Below are positions 10,665 through 18,737 of a DNA stretch of 64,000 bases, piece by piece. The stretch's first letter is position 1. Each line of letters opens with the position of its first letter. The position numbers and the translations under genes were made by a program. The notes under the pieces are model-generated. The model was given only the letters and a program-made list of their open reading frames with translations, had not been told where the DNA came from and made no database searches. The stretch lies in assembly GCA_039105265.1 (NCBI GenBank), contig JAPFFF010000004.1:7917501-7981500 (forward strand), in the 5' to 3' direction. The stretch comes from Tritrichomonas musculus. Its lineage: Eukaryota > Parabasalia > Tritrichomonadida > Tritrichomonadidae.

Positions 10665-11404
10665 TTATATAAATGAAGTCTTTTTTATTAAAATTTGTTT
10701 TTGAAACATTAATCCTAGATTTATATCATAGCTTGGTACTATACCTGCACCTCTAAATGCAGATATAATATTAGAAATTGTTGCAGTTTGAGTAAATGAG
10801 TCGAGAATTTTATTCATTTTGTTCTTTTGAACAGTAAAAAACCTAAAATCCAGAGGTTGAGTTTGATAACTTGAGTACAGTACCAATGGAAGAGGAATGA
10901 TGCCTTCATCAGTGCATGCTTTTAAAAACTCATCGTTTTCATGAGGTCCAAAACCGTCAAATATGAGTAAGCATTCACCTTTGTATTGGTATTCTTCCCT
11001 TTTTTTCCTTATTTCTTGGAAAAAACTTTGAATGGCCCAAGTCAAGAATTGCTCTGTTGCAAAAAATCCAGAATCCGAACTGCATATGCATAACTTATCA
11101 CGATTGTATCCTTGATCATATAATTCAAGCTCAATAGTTTTTCTAGAGACAACTATTGCTGGCCTTAGAGAGCTTCCATCGGCACATATTCCTTCTAAAA
11201 ATGATGCTCTTTTTCCTTCTCTTTCAATTGGAATTTTCATGAATTAGATTAATTATTTCAATTATTTCATCGATGATAATATTATCGGAAAATACAGGTT
11301 GACGTCCAGAATCGACAACTTCTTCTCCTTTCTTATAATGTGAATATATAGTTCCTTTCTCCATTCCGAATACTTTAGCATTTTCATTGTAGCTTGCCAA
11401 TGGC
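10665..11404 (-). mobile_element. Pogo-like (DDE_1) DNA transposon remnant with internal deletion
   Basis: On the minus strand an N-terminal helix-turn-helix piece (about 11404-11241; NAKVFGMEKGTIYSHYKKG then GRQPVF) is followed by a DDE_1 catalytic C-terminal part (11240-10665, 191 codons). The latter shows KRASFLEGICADGSSLRPAIV, LIFDGFGPHEN (second Asp) and QPLD (third Asp). The last two acidic residues have 35 residues between them, the DD35D spacing of pogo/Tigger-type transposases, and the family's usual end (SAFRGAGIVPSY) is present. The stretch carrying the first catalytic Asp, likely 150-200 residues, is missing at the junction, and the two parts are in different frames. It is therefore inactive. 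Terminal inverted repeats were not found by eye. Confidence 0.8.
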
Positions 11405-11410
11405 TCGGAA

Positions 11411-11764
11411 TCAGATGGGGCTTAATATGATTTGTGATCTTAGTGACTGTTTCCTTAAAAGTTCTTCAATATTGGGTAGTAGTGCAGAAAGAGCATTTAG
11501 TTTTAAGCTAGAAAACTCAAATTTTGTAATTGGAGGTGATATAGTGACTGGAATCTTTTTTGGTGAACTATAAAGGACAAAAGGATTTTCACCATCATCA
11601 TTTGAGTCTTCCTCTTCAATTAGAGAAACTTCGATATCATCGCAATTGGAGATATCATTTGGCCTCTGGAAGTGATTTAGCCATTGAGGTCTATCTTCTG
11701 ATTCATCAAGATATTGTGACCAATATTCCTGATATGAAGCACTGCTTTCTGGTCCATGGTACAT
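11411..11764 (-). CDS. Hypothetical acidic protein fragment next to pogo-like remnant
   Basis: A 117-codon frame with ATG at 11764 encodes an acidic, Ser/Pro-rich, low-structure sequence (for example EEEDSNDDGENPF). It belongs to no family I recognise. It lies directly upstream of, and on the same strand as, the transposase helix-turn-helix piece, so it may be another part of that element or a fused host fragment. There is no evidence of expression. Confidence 0.35.
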   Translation of the reverse strand: MYHGPESSASYQEYWSQYLDESEDRPQWLNHFQRPNDISNCDDIEVSLIEEEDSNDDGENPFVLYSSPKKIPVTISPPITKFEFSSLKLNALSALLPNIEELLRKQSLRSQIILSPI

Positions 11765-11959
11765 ACATATTTAAAAAAATGAAGTTATAATTGATCATAT
11801 GAGAAAAAAATAAAAAAATTCTAAGTAATTCGAAAATCAAAAATAAGTTATCCAATAGATTACCATGGAAGTTTTCAAAACAAGGAAACAGAAACATATT
11901 TCAAAAAGATTAAAAACAGATCATAGAATAATTGGATAGATCTTTATCATTTCGAAAAT

Positions 11960-12257
11960 CTCTAACAGATTCATAAGTGAGTGATGATGAAATATATTCA
12001 AATATAGATTTAATCAATAAAATCATTCGACTAGTGCTAATCAATTCATCATATAATAAAGATATTTGAATTCTGGATTGAAAAAAACTCTTTTCTTAAG
12101 ATCTTGAAGATATCAATGAAATGATTATGCATTATCTTTACATTTTTCTTGTACTTAAATGAACAATATTAAATGAACTTTTCACAAACAAAGGTGAATT
12201 CGTTCATCTTGTCGATTCCAAAGATTTAAAGATAGCAAGTACATTGTTAGGTGAGAG
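11960..12257 (+). pseudogene. Host coding remnant interrupted by the virus-like element
   Basis: Short open patches read sensibly on the plus strand: DEIYSNIDLINKIIRLVLINSSYNKDI near 11990 and LFTNKGEFVHLVDSKDLKIASTLLGE near 12185-12257. They lie in different frames with stops between them. The helical, ankyrin-protein-like composition suggests the N-terminal region of a trichomonad repeat protein. The readable part ends where the next element begins. Family assignment is a guess. Confidence 0.35.
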
Positions 12258-13036
12258 AGTACTATTGACCGACACGACAGGGGATAAAAAATGACCCCTT
12301 GTCATAGGGTTTACAGACCCAAAAACTCAGCCCCATGACTCATTAAATCGCTACTTTTTCAAAATTGGCCCTCGAAACTTTCACAAAATGGCATAGACAA
12401 ATTTTGAATAAATTGACGAACTCCCAAAAATAACAACAACGAAAAATAACGAAAAATAGAATTTTCAAAATTTTTTTATCAGCAATTTATAAAATGTCAA
12501 ACCAAGCCGAACAATTAAGCACCCTCATTAATAGAATCATAAGAGACCAAAACGACGACATGCGACACGAAGACCTGCGGCTAAAAAACAAAATTAATAA
12601 TATTTTTATTTTTGTCTTTCCATTAGCGAACAACAACCAACGAAACACAATTATTGTGTTTTCGTTAAACAATATTGTTTTTATTCGTTCTACAAATGCA
12701 ACCACAAACGAACAACAACGAAACACATGCAACAGAGGAACAAGGAACAGAGAGCTTACCAATGGAATACATCGATAGAAAAGATAAGTGCCACGGCATT
12801 TATAAGTTTCCTAGTGCTATAGTCTAAGATTTTAATAAATATGTTTTAATAAAAGACGAATTCGAAGATGTTTATCGATTCTCTACTGTTTGCGGAAGTT
12901 ATTATTGTACGTTTCCTTACCGGTTTTTAAACATGTATCGCAATCTATTCTTTCCAGAAATTAAATATTCGGATGTATTGGAATCTACGCACGCGCCACC
13001 GTTTACGATATAAAAATAAAACCAATTAATAATATT

Positions 13037-13531
13037 TTATTTTTGGTTTAGCATTTGGTTAATAACATTAATAACTGTATTAAGAGAATCTTTAATCTCG
13101 TTAATCTTATTAACATTATACTTAAATTGTGTTCGAATAGTTATTAAATCGTGTTCGTATTTGTTGGTGTGTTCTCGAAGTTGTTCTTTTAATGTTTCCA
13201 ATCTATTTGTTATATCTTCTATCGATTCGTGCTTATTGGTTTCTTTATCTGTTTTCTCTATTGGTATGTATATTGTTAATGCATCGCCGCGTTTCGTAAA
13301 CTTATAGCCGTTTAACGGATAGTATTTATTTAGCTGTCTTGTGTTAAGCTTATTAAAACAGTTATAAGTTCGAAGCAATCGACGAGTTTCTTTAATGTTG
13401 TTATCTCGAAGATAGTTATAAAACTGTTCTATTAATTCGTTTTCAGTAATAGCACCAGATACATTATTGTTTTCTTCTTCCTCCTCTTCTTCTACATAAT
13501 CGTTTACAAACATTGCGTTTGTGTGTTCCAT
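13037..13531 (-). CDS. Virus-like element part: coiled-coil protein, 164 aa
   Basis: This open frame has an acidic Glu-run near its N terminus, a helical middle with GDALTIYIPI, and a long C-terminal coiled coil (about residues 100-164). No family is recognised. It is divergent from the ORF at 13655 with about 120 bases between their starts, a compact layout typical of such elements. It is treated as a fossil part of the element at 12258-15170. Confidence 0.5.
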   Translation of the reverse strand: MEHTNAMFVNDYVEEEEEEENNNVSGAITENELIEQFYNYLRDNNIKETRRLLRTYNCFNKLNTRQLNKYYPLNGYKFTKRGDALTIYIPIEKTDKETNKHESIEDITNRLETLKEQLREHTNKYEHDLITIRTQFKYNVNKINEIKDSLNTVINVINQMLNQK

Positions 13532-13654
13532 TTATAATACAATTAAACAAATATGTTCGCAATTTGTTAATCATTAATGTTTTAAAGTGTTGCACCAAAT
13601 AAACAAAATTGTAAATTAAATAAACATTAAAACAATTTTTTATTTTATTATATA

Positions 13655-13954
13655 ATGGTTCCACCACCAACAGCAACAAATTTAGAAACAGTATTAAAAG
13701 ATACCAACATTAAATATATTCTTTACGAACAATTCGGTTTAAGAGTTTTCGATTTAATCGATAAAGATTATCTAATAATCCAACACAACAAATACGGTTC
13801 GTACACGTTATACAAAAATAAATCCATTAATTACGAGTCTATTACAGAGCTATTCGTTCCTGGCGGCTTCTTGTCTAAATACAAATCGATTTATTATCCT
13901 TCTTCCTTTATTGTCGATAACTTTGTTATGTCTGCTTCTTGCATTAAGAAATAA
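13655..13954 (+). CDS. Virus-like element part: small unknown protein, 99 aa
   Basis: The frame starts MVPPPTATNLETVL and has a beta-rich centre (YGSYTLYKNKSINYESITELF) ending in FVPGGFLSKYKS...SFIVDNF. A similar short layout (YCTFPYRFLNMYRNLFFPEI) occurs on the plus strand near 12900-12990, so the element may have carried two related small proteins. Function unknown. Confidence 0.45.
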   Translation: MVPPPTATNLETVLKDTNIKYILYEQFGLRVFDLIDKDYLIIQHNKYGSYTLYKNKSINYESITELFVPGGFLSKYKSIYYPSSFIVDNFVMSASCIKK

Positions 13955-14525
13955 ATGTAAAACAACGACGTTTACTAATTGGGTGGGTCTTCTGTACACC
14001 AACAACGACTTTAAAAACACTTTCTTTATCTTTTATTATATCGTCTAGGAAACGATTACTCTTCGCTGTTTGTTCCTTACCATTTAATCGAAAACTAATT
14101 AAATAGCTTCCTTTGTGTTGGAATGTATTAAAGATTTCGATAACATCGCCTTGGAAACGTAATCGACATATCGGGCAATCTATTAGCCATACATCTCCGG
14201 CTTTACAGTTATCTTTAGCGATACAAGGAGTAAAGTAAGTGTTTCCGTTCGAGAGATAAGTTATTAATTCGTTTAATACAAACGATTTGTTAACTGTGTT
14301 TATTAGTTCCTTTTTATATGTTCTCTGTTTAATAAGCAGCTTATCTTTTCCTTCTTCGATTGTTCGCTTAAAGGATAACAATACAATCGGACAATTAAAC
14401 GAATATAATTTAAGTATGTTCGATAACTTGTTTGTCGTAATGTTCTTAATATAAAAGCCACTAATCTTGTTCGTTAGCTTGTTTATCGAATACGAGAACA
14501 TTGCCAGACTGTTATCGACGTCCAC
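13944..14525 (-). CDS. Virus-like element part: unknown protein with CxxC/zinc-like motif, 193 aa
   Basis: This is an open frame with DCPICRLRFQGDVIEIF and another cysteine nearby (CIAKDNCKAGD), suggesting a possible metal-binding fold. It ends HPISKRRCFTFIS and overlaps the end of the ORF at 13655-13954 tail to tail by 11 bases. No family is recognised. It belongs to the broken element. Confidence 0.45.
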   Translation of the reverse strand: MDVDNSLAMFSYSINKLTNKISGFYIKNITTNKLSNILKLYSFNCPIVLLSFKRTIEEGKDKLLIKQRTYKKELINTVNKSFVLNELITYLSNGNTYFTPCIAKDNCKAGDVWLIDCPICRLRFQGDVIEIFNTFQHKGSYLISFRLNGKEQTAKSNRFLDDIIKDKESVFKVVVGVQKTHPISKRRCFTFIS

Positions 14526-15168
14526 GATACAAAGATTATATTTAATTGCTCAAAGCAATAAAATCCATTGTTTAGAAATGCTGTTATAAGATTTGGAGGC
14601 AATAGAGAAACAAGATAATCGAAGTATTCGTTAATGTATTCTTCTGTTATTTCTTGGTTTTCGATGTAGTACGTTATTTCTAATCTTAAAAGACCAGTAT
14701 CGAGAGATTTATTAATAGATTCTTTTAATATCTGTTCGGGGTTGTTTGTCCAATGGCTGTAATGGTTTCCAACACGACCACGAACACTAGGAGACTCCAT
14801 CGATTGCACAAATTTGTTATAAAACTTATATCGAACAGCACAAAAATAAGAATTCGTTATAAATGTTAAACAATTGGCACCAACAGAATTATTATTATCG
14901 ATAATCGTTATAATCGGTTTATTTGTGCTATATCTCGAATTAATCCTGTTTAATTCTTCTTCGTTATATATTTCTTCGTTTATTAAGTCCCCGTAATCTT
15001 CTAAGCCGTCCGATGTATCGCTTGTGTATTCGTCAATTGTATTACATGTATCTCCTTCCTTTCTAAAGTCTGGTTTGTTTAACAGGTAATCGATAACATC
15101 CTTCTTGCTAATGGTTCCACTATAATCCTGTGTAATATCGATATCGTTTATAAAGATTCCATTATTGT
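14483..15168 (-). pseudogene. Virus-like element part: putative replication-associated protein region
   Basis: The frame is open leftward from about 15168 and contains GIFINDIDITQDYSGTISK, SVGANCLTFITNSYFCAVR, YKFYNKFVQSMESPSVRG and LRLEITYYIE. The combination of a 'YNK...ESxSVR' segment with 'LRxExTxY' resembles conserved proteins that I associate with trichomonad Maverick elements, possibly a replication protein. That link is from memory and uncertain. The region is part of a broken element. Confidence 0.45.
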
Positions 15169-15170
15169 TA

Positions 15171-15539
15171 AATCACCAGACTATTTAAAAATTTTTTAAA
15201 TTATCTGAATCTTGACTCAAACTGATGAAAGTTTTTTCAAATAAAAAAATTTCAATATAAAATAAAATAAGAGAGAATTTTTAAATATTAATTCCATATT
15301 TATTGATTAATTGATTAAAATCAAAAGATTCATTAATGAATATTGCAAAATGAGAGAAGATTACATGACCAATGCTAATGTGATTAGCATTTTCGAATTA
15401 GATGACTGTCAAAGACACATAAAAAGCACATATAAATCCTTATTCAAATCCACTTTTTGTTCCTTTTTTAGAGTAATTTTGGTCCAAACAATTTTTTAAT
15501 GTGTATCGATTAATAAAAAAAAAAAAATAATAAAAAAAA
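15171..15539. other. Intergenic AT-rich stretch
   Basis: About 370 bases between the virus-like fragment and the 3' end of the VPS9 gene. A 62-codon frame at 15311-15499 has no supporting features. The end is an A-rich run (about 15513-15540). Confidence 0.5.
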
Positions 15540-18422
15540 TTAATCAAGAGGAAACATGCAGTTTGTTGGATTCTCCAAACCATTGAGAGTCAAGGCCATA
15601 TAATACACAAAACTTTGAATATCGATAATCTTTATATTATTTGGCAACGACCATTGTGGCTTTATATTATCCTCACACAAAATGATTTTACTTTGTATCT
15701 CTTTGCCTGCTATGAACTGCTTGACATCATATGGATACTTTTTGAAAAAGTTCATACCACCAGATGACATGTCTTTATAACAAAAAACTGCCATTCTCAA
15801 AGCGTAATCATCATTTTCATTCAATTTCTCTGGAAATTGAATGTTTTTACCAACTTTAAAATCAATGTTAAAATACGAGTAAAAAATGTTTTCAGGCAAT
15901 TTTGATACATTTTTTGAAAATGAATAAAAAGTGCCACTTTTCTCATCAATTTCATTTTTAATTCTGTTTCCATCTATCGATTCATCTTTGTTGTTCATTG
16001 AAGTGATAAAAACGGTTAAGGCCGTTACAATTAGCTCTGAATTATTTCCTGTCACAAAAAGCTCGATTTTCTTAGAATTTGCAAAGCATAATTTCATAAA
16101 AGAGAAGTTTTTATAATCACCAGACATTTTCAGAATTTTTTCAATAATAGACGAAAAATTTCGTATTGTCGAGCTGTCAATGAAAGGATCATCTCTGTAA
16201 AATAGAAATTCATACAAAAAGACAAGGTTAGAAACAATGTAAAATGGATTAATTATTGGAAGAATGTATAAAAGTAAGGGTAACATGTCGTCTTGGCCTT
16301 CTAGATTGAAATTGTTTTCAGCAATTTGTCTAATCAGGTAAAATGCTCCAGAAATTTCTTGGGATTTTGTAAGTGGATCAGTATTGCTTTGTAGTGCCAT
16401 TTTCAATTTGGTGCTACAGTTGGTTATAACATTAATATTACAAAACATTTTATTAAGTTTTGCTCGACCTTTGACAAGATCATAACCATCATATTTATTA
16501 AGAATATTCATTAAGATTAAGTCATATTTGCGTATTTCTGGTCTTAGGCTAAGAAATGAGTAAAATGTTACATATTTATAGAATCTATGGAAAAAGTTGT
16601 ATTTACAATAGTTACCGATAAATTTTTTAGCTTTAGATGATTGAAAAGCGAAATACTCTTCGAATTGAAGGTTGTGCCTTAAAGGATTTGGTACTATTTC
16701 ATAAGCTCTTGTGGGAATCTTGATAGTTGCATCAGATGATAAATAAAGATCAATTAATCGACTATTGAATACATTTTCAAGAAGTTTCATTGACTTTTCT
16801 CTCTTCTCTCTTATGCTGATAAGGCCATTTTTGAGTTTGCTGATTTGTTGCATTGAAATTTCTTGCTCATTGTGTTTTAGGACTAGATTTTTCATTTTAT
16901 CACGAATTTCTTTCTCAGAGGTGAAAAAGAAGTAATTATTAGTATCATTGCGATATTTACTCATATTTGACTGAATTTCAAAATTCTTCTTGAATAACTC
17001 AAATGATATATTGGTATCAACAACAGTCGCTGGATCACCAATTTCAACGAGAAAAGTGTTGACCATTTCTAGAAAAGAATCATTAGTTGCTGGCTCATCA
17101 GGAGGCTTATAATTAAAGGGGAGAGGCTGTGCATCCTTTAGCAACTTTCTAAAATGCATCCAGTAGTCATCTGATACAATTTGAGTAGCATTGTAGAATT
17201 CAAACGAATTTGTTACATTATTTTCATTTGGAATAGCTTTGTATATTTTATATTCAGTATCTAAAAGTGCACCAAAAAGATTGACTATTTTATTTCCATT
17301 ATTATCGAGCTCAACATTATAATTATCATGACAATTTTTATCATCGGTATTTGGATTGTTTACATTATTTGTATAATCTTCATTTTTTATATACTTTTCT
17401 ATTAAATGGAAAGCATATAAATCTACCGAGTCAATAATTTTTATACCAGATTCTAGTTTTCCTATATTGTTTTTGTTTTCGTATATGAAATGTGAATTTT
17501 CAGAATCTTTGTTTTGAACAATTATTTGAGAAATTTCTTGAATTAATTGATCATCAAAAATCAAATTCAAGATATCCGAATATTTCTTCATTTGTAGACT
17601 AGACTCGGATTCAGAAATCACATCAATAACAAGAAAAAGAGCTGGATTATTAATTATTGGTAAAAATAAACATTCTTTTAAAAAATTGAATGTATCTTTC
17701 ACTTGGTTCAGAAAAACTTGAATATAAGAAGGAATCATACAAATATTATCTGAAAATGAAGACTTTATTTGCTGTTGAATAATTTTTTTGCTGCGATCAT
17801 TATTATTTAAAAATGGATTATCAAACATTGGCTGCAGTATATTATGCATAACTCGACGTATAAAAAATAAAAACATTGGTGAAATAAAGAGTGATCTTGC
17901 TAATTTATAATGCAATTTTCGTGTAATATCTTTGTTGTTGTAATATGATTGTAAAGATAGAATCATATTACAAAATGAATTAATAGAATCCTCTTCTAAA
18001 AACATAAAATAAAGTGATGGAATTAAACTAAACGTTATAATATCAATCATGATAGAATCTAAACAATTATTTATTTCTAGTTTCTTGATTAATAGAGAAA
18101 AATTAGATTCAGTACCATTTTTTGGAGCTATTTCAAATTTTTCAGGAATATCTTCTATTTTGGGTTGCGTATTATCAAGATAAAAAGCATTAGGATTTAT
18201 AAACGGAAGTTTTTTGATTTCTGAAGAATAAAGCATAAATAAAACGCGGGCATAATAATGTTTCTCTTGAATCATTTGTTCCATATATTTTTCTTTGAAA
18301 TCTTGGAGAAAGTTCTGGTTAAAAAGTTCTTCTAAAGTAGCTGACATAACATATTCAGAATGAAGTTCATTTTGCGTTTCTTTTAATATTTCATAAACTG
18401 TATTTAAAGCTACATTTGACAT
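15540..18422 (-). CDS. VPS9-domain protein, putative Rab5-family guanine-nucleotide exchange factor, 960 aa
   Basis: ATG is at 18422. A VPS9-like core lies at about residues 680-741: EISGAFYLIRQIAEN, then GQDDMLPLLLYILPIINP (the conserved acidic-x-LP-LLxYV region) and SNLVFLYEF. It is preceded by a helical bundle (about 620-680). VPS9 domains catalyse GDP release from Rab5-like GTPases in early endocytic traffic. The N-terminal 600 residues are helical and rich in I, N and F, with no recognised domain and no signal peptide or clear membrane span. The C-terminal 220 residues include a possible small beta fold (IKIIDIQSFVYYMAL). The gene is a single open frame. Its start is only 36 bases from a tRNA gene (see 18459-18530). 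Domain identification rests on pattern matching. Confidence 0.75.
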   Translation of the reverse strand: MSNVALNTVYEILKETQNELHSEYVMSATLEELFNQNFLQDFKEKYMEQMIQEKHYYARVLFMLYSSEIKKLPFINPNAFYLDNTQPKIEDIPEKFEIAPKNGTESNFSLLIKKLEINNCLDSIMIDIITFSLIPSLYFMFLEEDSINSFCNMILSLQSYYNNKDITRKLHYKLARSLFISPMFLFFIRRVMHNILQPMFDNPFLNNNDRSKKIIQQQIKSSFSDNICMIPSYIQVFLNQVKDTFNFLKECLFLPIINNPALFLVIDVISESESSLQMKKYSDILNLIFDDQLIQEISQIIVQNKDSENSHFIYENKNNIGKLESGIKIIDSVDLYAFHLIEKYIKNEDYTNNVNNPNTDDKNCHDNYNVELDNNGNKIVNLFGALLDTEYKIYKAIPNENNVTNSFEFYNATQIVSDDYWMHFRKLLKDAQPLPFNYKPPDEPATNDSFLEMVNTFLVEIGDPATVVDTNISFELFKKNFEIQSNMSKYRNDTNNYFFFTSEKEIRDKMKNLVLKHNEQEISMQQISKLKNGLISIREKREKSMKLLENVFNSRLIDLYLSSDATIKIPTRAYEIVPNPLRHNLQFEEYFAFQSSKAKKFIGNYCKYNFFHRFYKYVTFYSFLSLRPEIRKYDLILMNILNKYDGYDLVKGRAKLNKMFCNINVITNCSTKLKMALQSNTDPLTKSQEISGAFYLIRQIAENNFNLEGQDDMLPLLLYILPIINPFYIVSNLVFLYEFLFYRDDPFIDSSTIRNFSSIIEKILKMSGDYKNFSFMKLCFANSKKIELFVTGNNSELIVTALTVFITSMNNKDESIDGNRIKNEIDEKSGTFYSFSKNVSKLPENIFYSYFNIDFKVGKNIQFPEKLNENDDYALRMAVFCYKDMSSGGMNFFKKYPYDVKQFIAGKEIQSKIILCEDNIKPQWSLPNNIKIIDIQSFVYYMALTLNGLENPTNCMFPLD

Positions 18423-18434
18423 AATAATAAATAT

Positions 18435-18439
18435 AATGA
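18435..18439 (-). promoter_or_regulatory. Initiator-like TCATT upstream of VPS9-domain gene
   Basis: On the minus strand TCATT, with its A at 18437, lies 15 bases before the start codon. It matches TCA(+1)Y(T/A). It must act within the 36 bases between the tRNA and the ATG, immediately after the tRNA's T-run. Confidence 0.5.
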
Positions 18440-18440
18440 C

Positions 18441-18453
18441 AAAAAAAAAAAAA
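18441..18453 (-). terminator. Pol III terminator T-run of tRNA-Pro
   Basis: Thirteen A on the plus strand read as thirteen T on the minus strand, starting 6 bases after the tRNA 3' end. This is a strong RNA polymerase III termination signal. Confidence 0.8.
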
Positions 18454-18458
18454 TAAAT

Positions 18459-18530
18459 GGGGCGATTCGGGAATTGAACCCGAGACCTCTCGCACCCGAA
18501 GCGAGAATCATACCGCTAGACCAATCACCC
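18459..18530 (-). tRNA. tRNA-Pro (anticodon CGG), no intron
   Basis: The minus strand folds as a complete cloverleaf. The acceptor GGGTGAT pairs with ATCGCCC (one G-T pair). The D arm includes TGGTCTAGCGGTA. The anticodon stem CTCGC/GCGAG closes the loop TTCGGGT with anticodon CGG. The T arm carries the B-box GGTTCAATTCC. The discriminator base is C. Length is 72 bases including the discriminator. Confidence 0.95.
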
Positions 18531-18582
18531 TTTGATTCCTTTTAAAATATTTATTTAATATATAACAATTCAAAGTCTTTTA

Positions 18583-18585
<3 letters not shown>

Positions 18586-18617
<32 letters not shown>
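18586..18617. repeat. 32-base T homopolymer
   Basis: An uninterrupted run of 32 T lies between the tRNA and the 3' end of the ankyrin gene. Read from the minus strand it is a poly-A tract about 120 bases past that gene's stop. Confidence 0.9.
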
Positions 18618-18619
<2 letters not shown>

Positions 18620-18737
18620 AGAATAATGCCTTAACAAAATAAAAAATATTTATATAAATATTTTTACATAAATGTATTTTATTTTGATTAAACATAATAT
18701 ATATTTATGATTTAAAAATATTATAAAAATTCATTTT

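Larger units (their letters stand above)
12258..15170. mobile_element. Broken fragment of a large virus-like DNA element, possibly Maverick/Polinton
   Basis: About 2.9 kb has a composition and codon choice unlike the flanks (many TCG, CGA and AAC codons) and short ORFs on both strands. Visible parts are a GC-richer leader at about 12258-12410, a plus-strand coding block (about 12494-13011), and the four ORFs listed separately. The left edge begins AGTACTATTG; Polinton termini usually start with AG. No matching right terminal repeat is visible, so the copy looks truncated. None of the hallmark genes (protein-primed polymerase catalytic core, integrase, ATPase, capsid) is recognised here. The family call rests on the block at 14483-15168, on element layout and on the known abundance of Mavericks in trichomonads. 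The copy is broken in several places, yet ORFs of 100-190 codons remain, so insertion was probably fairly recent. Confidence 0.5.

Noticed and set aside
12487-12778. Two opposing frames of 91-94 codons at the left of the virus-like element as independent host genes
   Set aside because: They overlap head to tail in the same low-complexity stretch and share the element's composition, so they are treated as part of the fossil element.
15311-15499. 62-codon plus-strand frame before the VPS9 gene
   Set aside because: No initiator, no family, and length expected by chance in AT-rich DNA.
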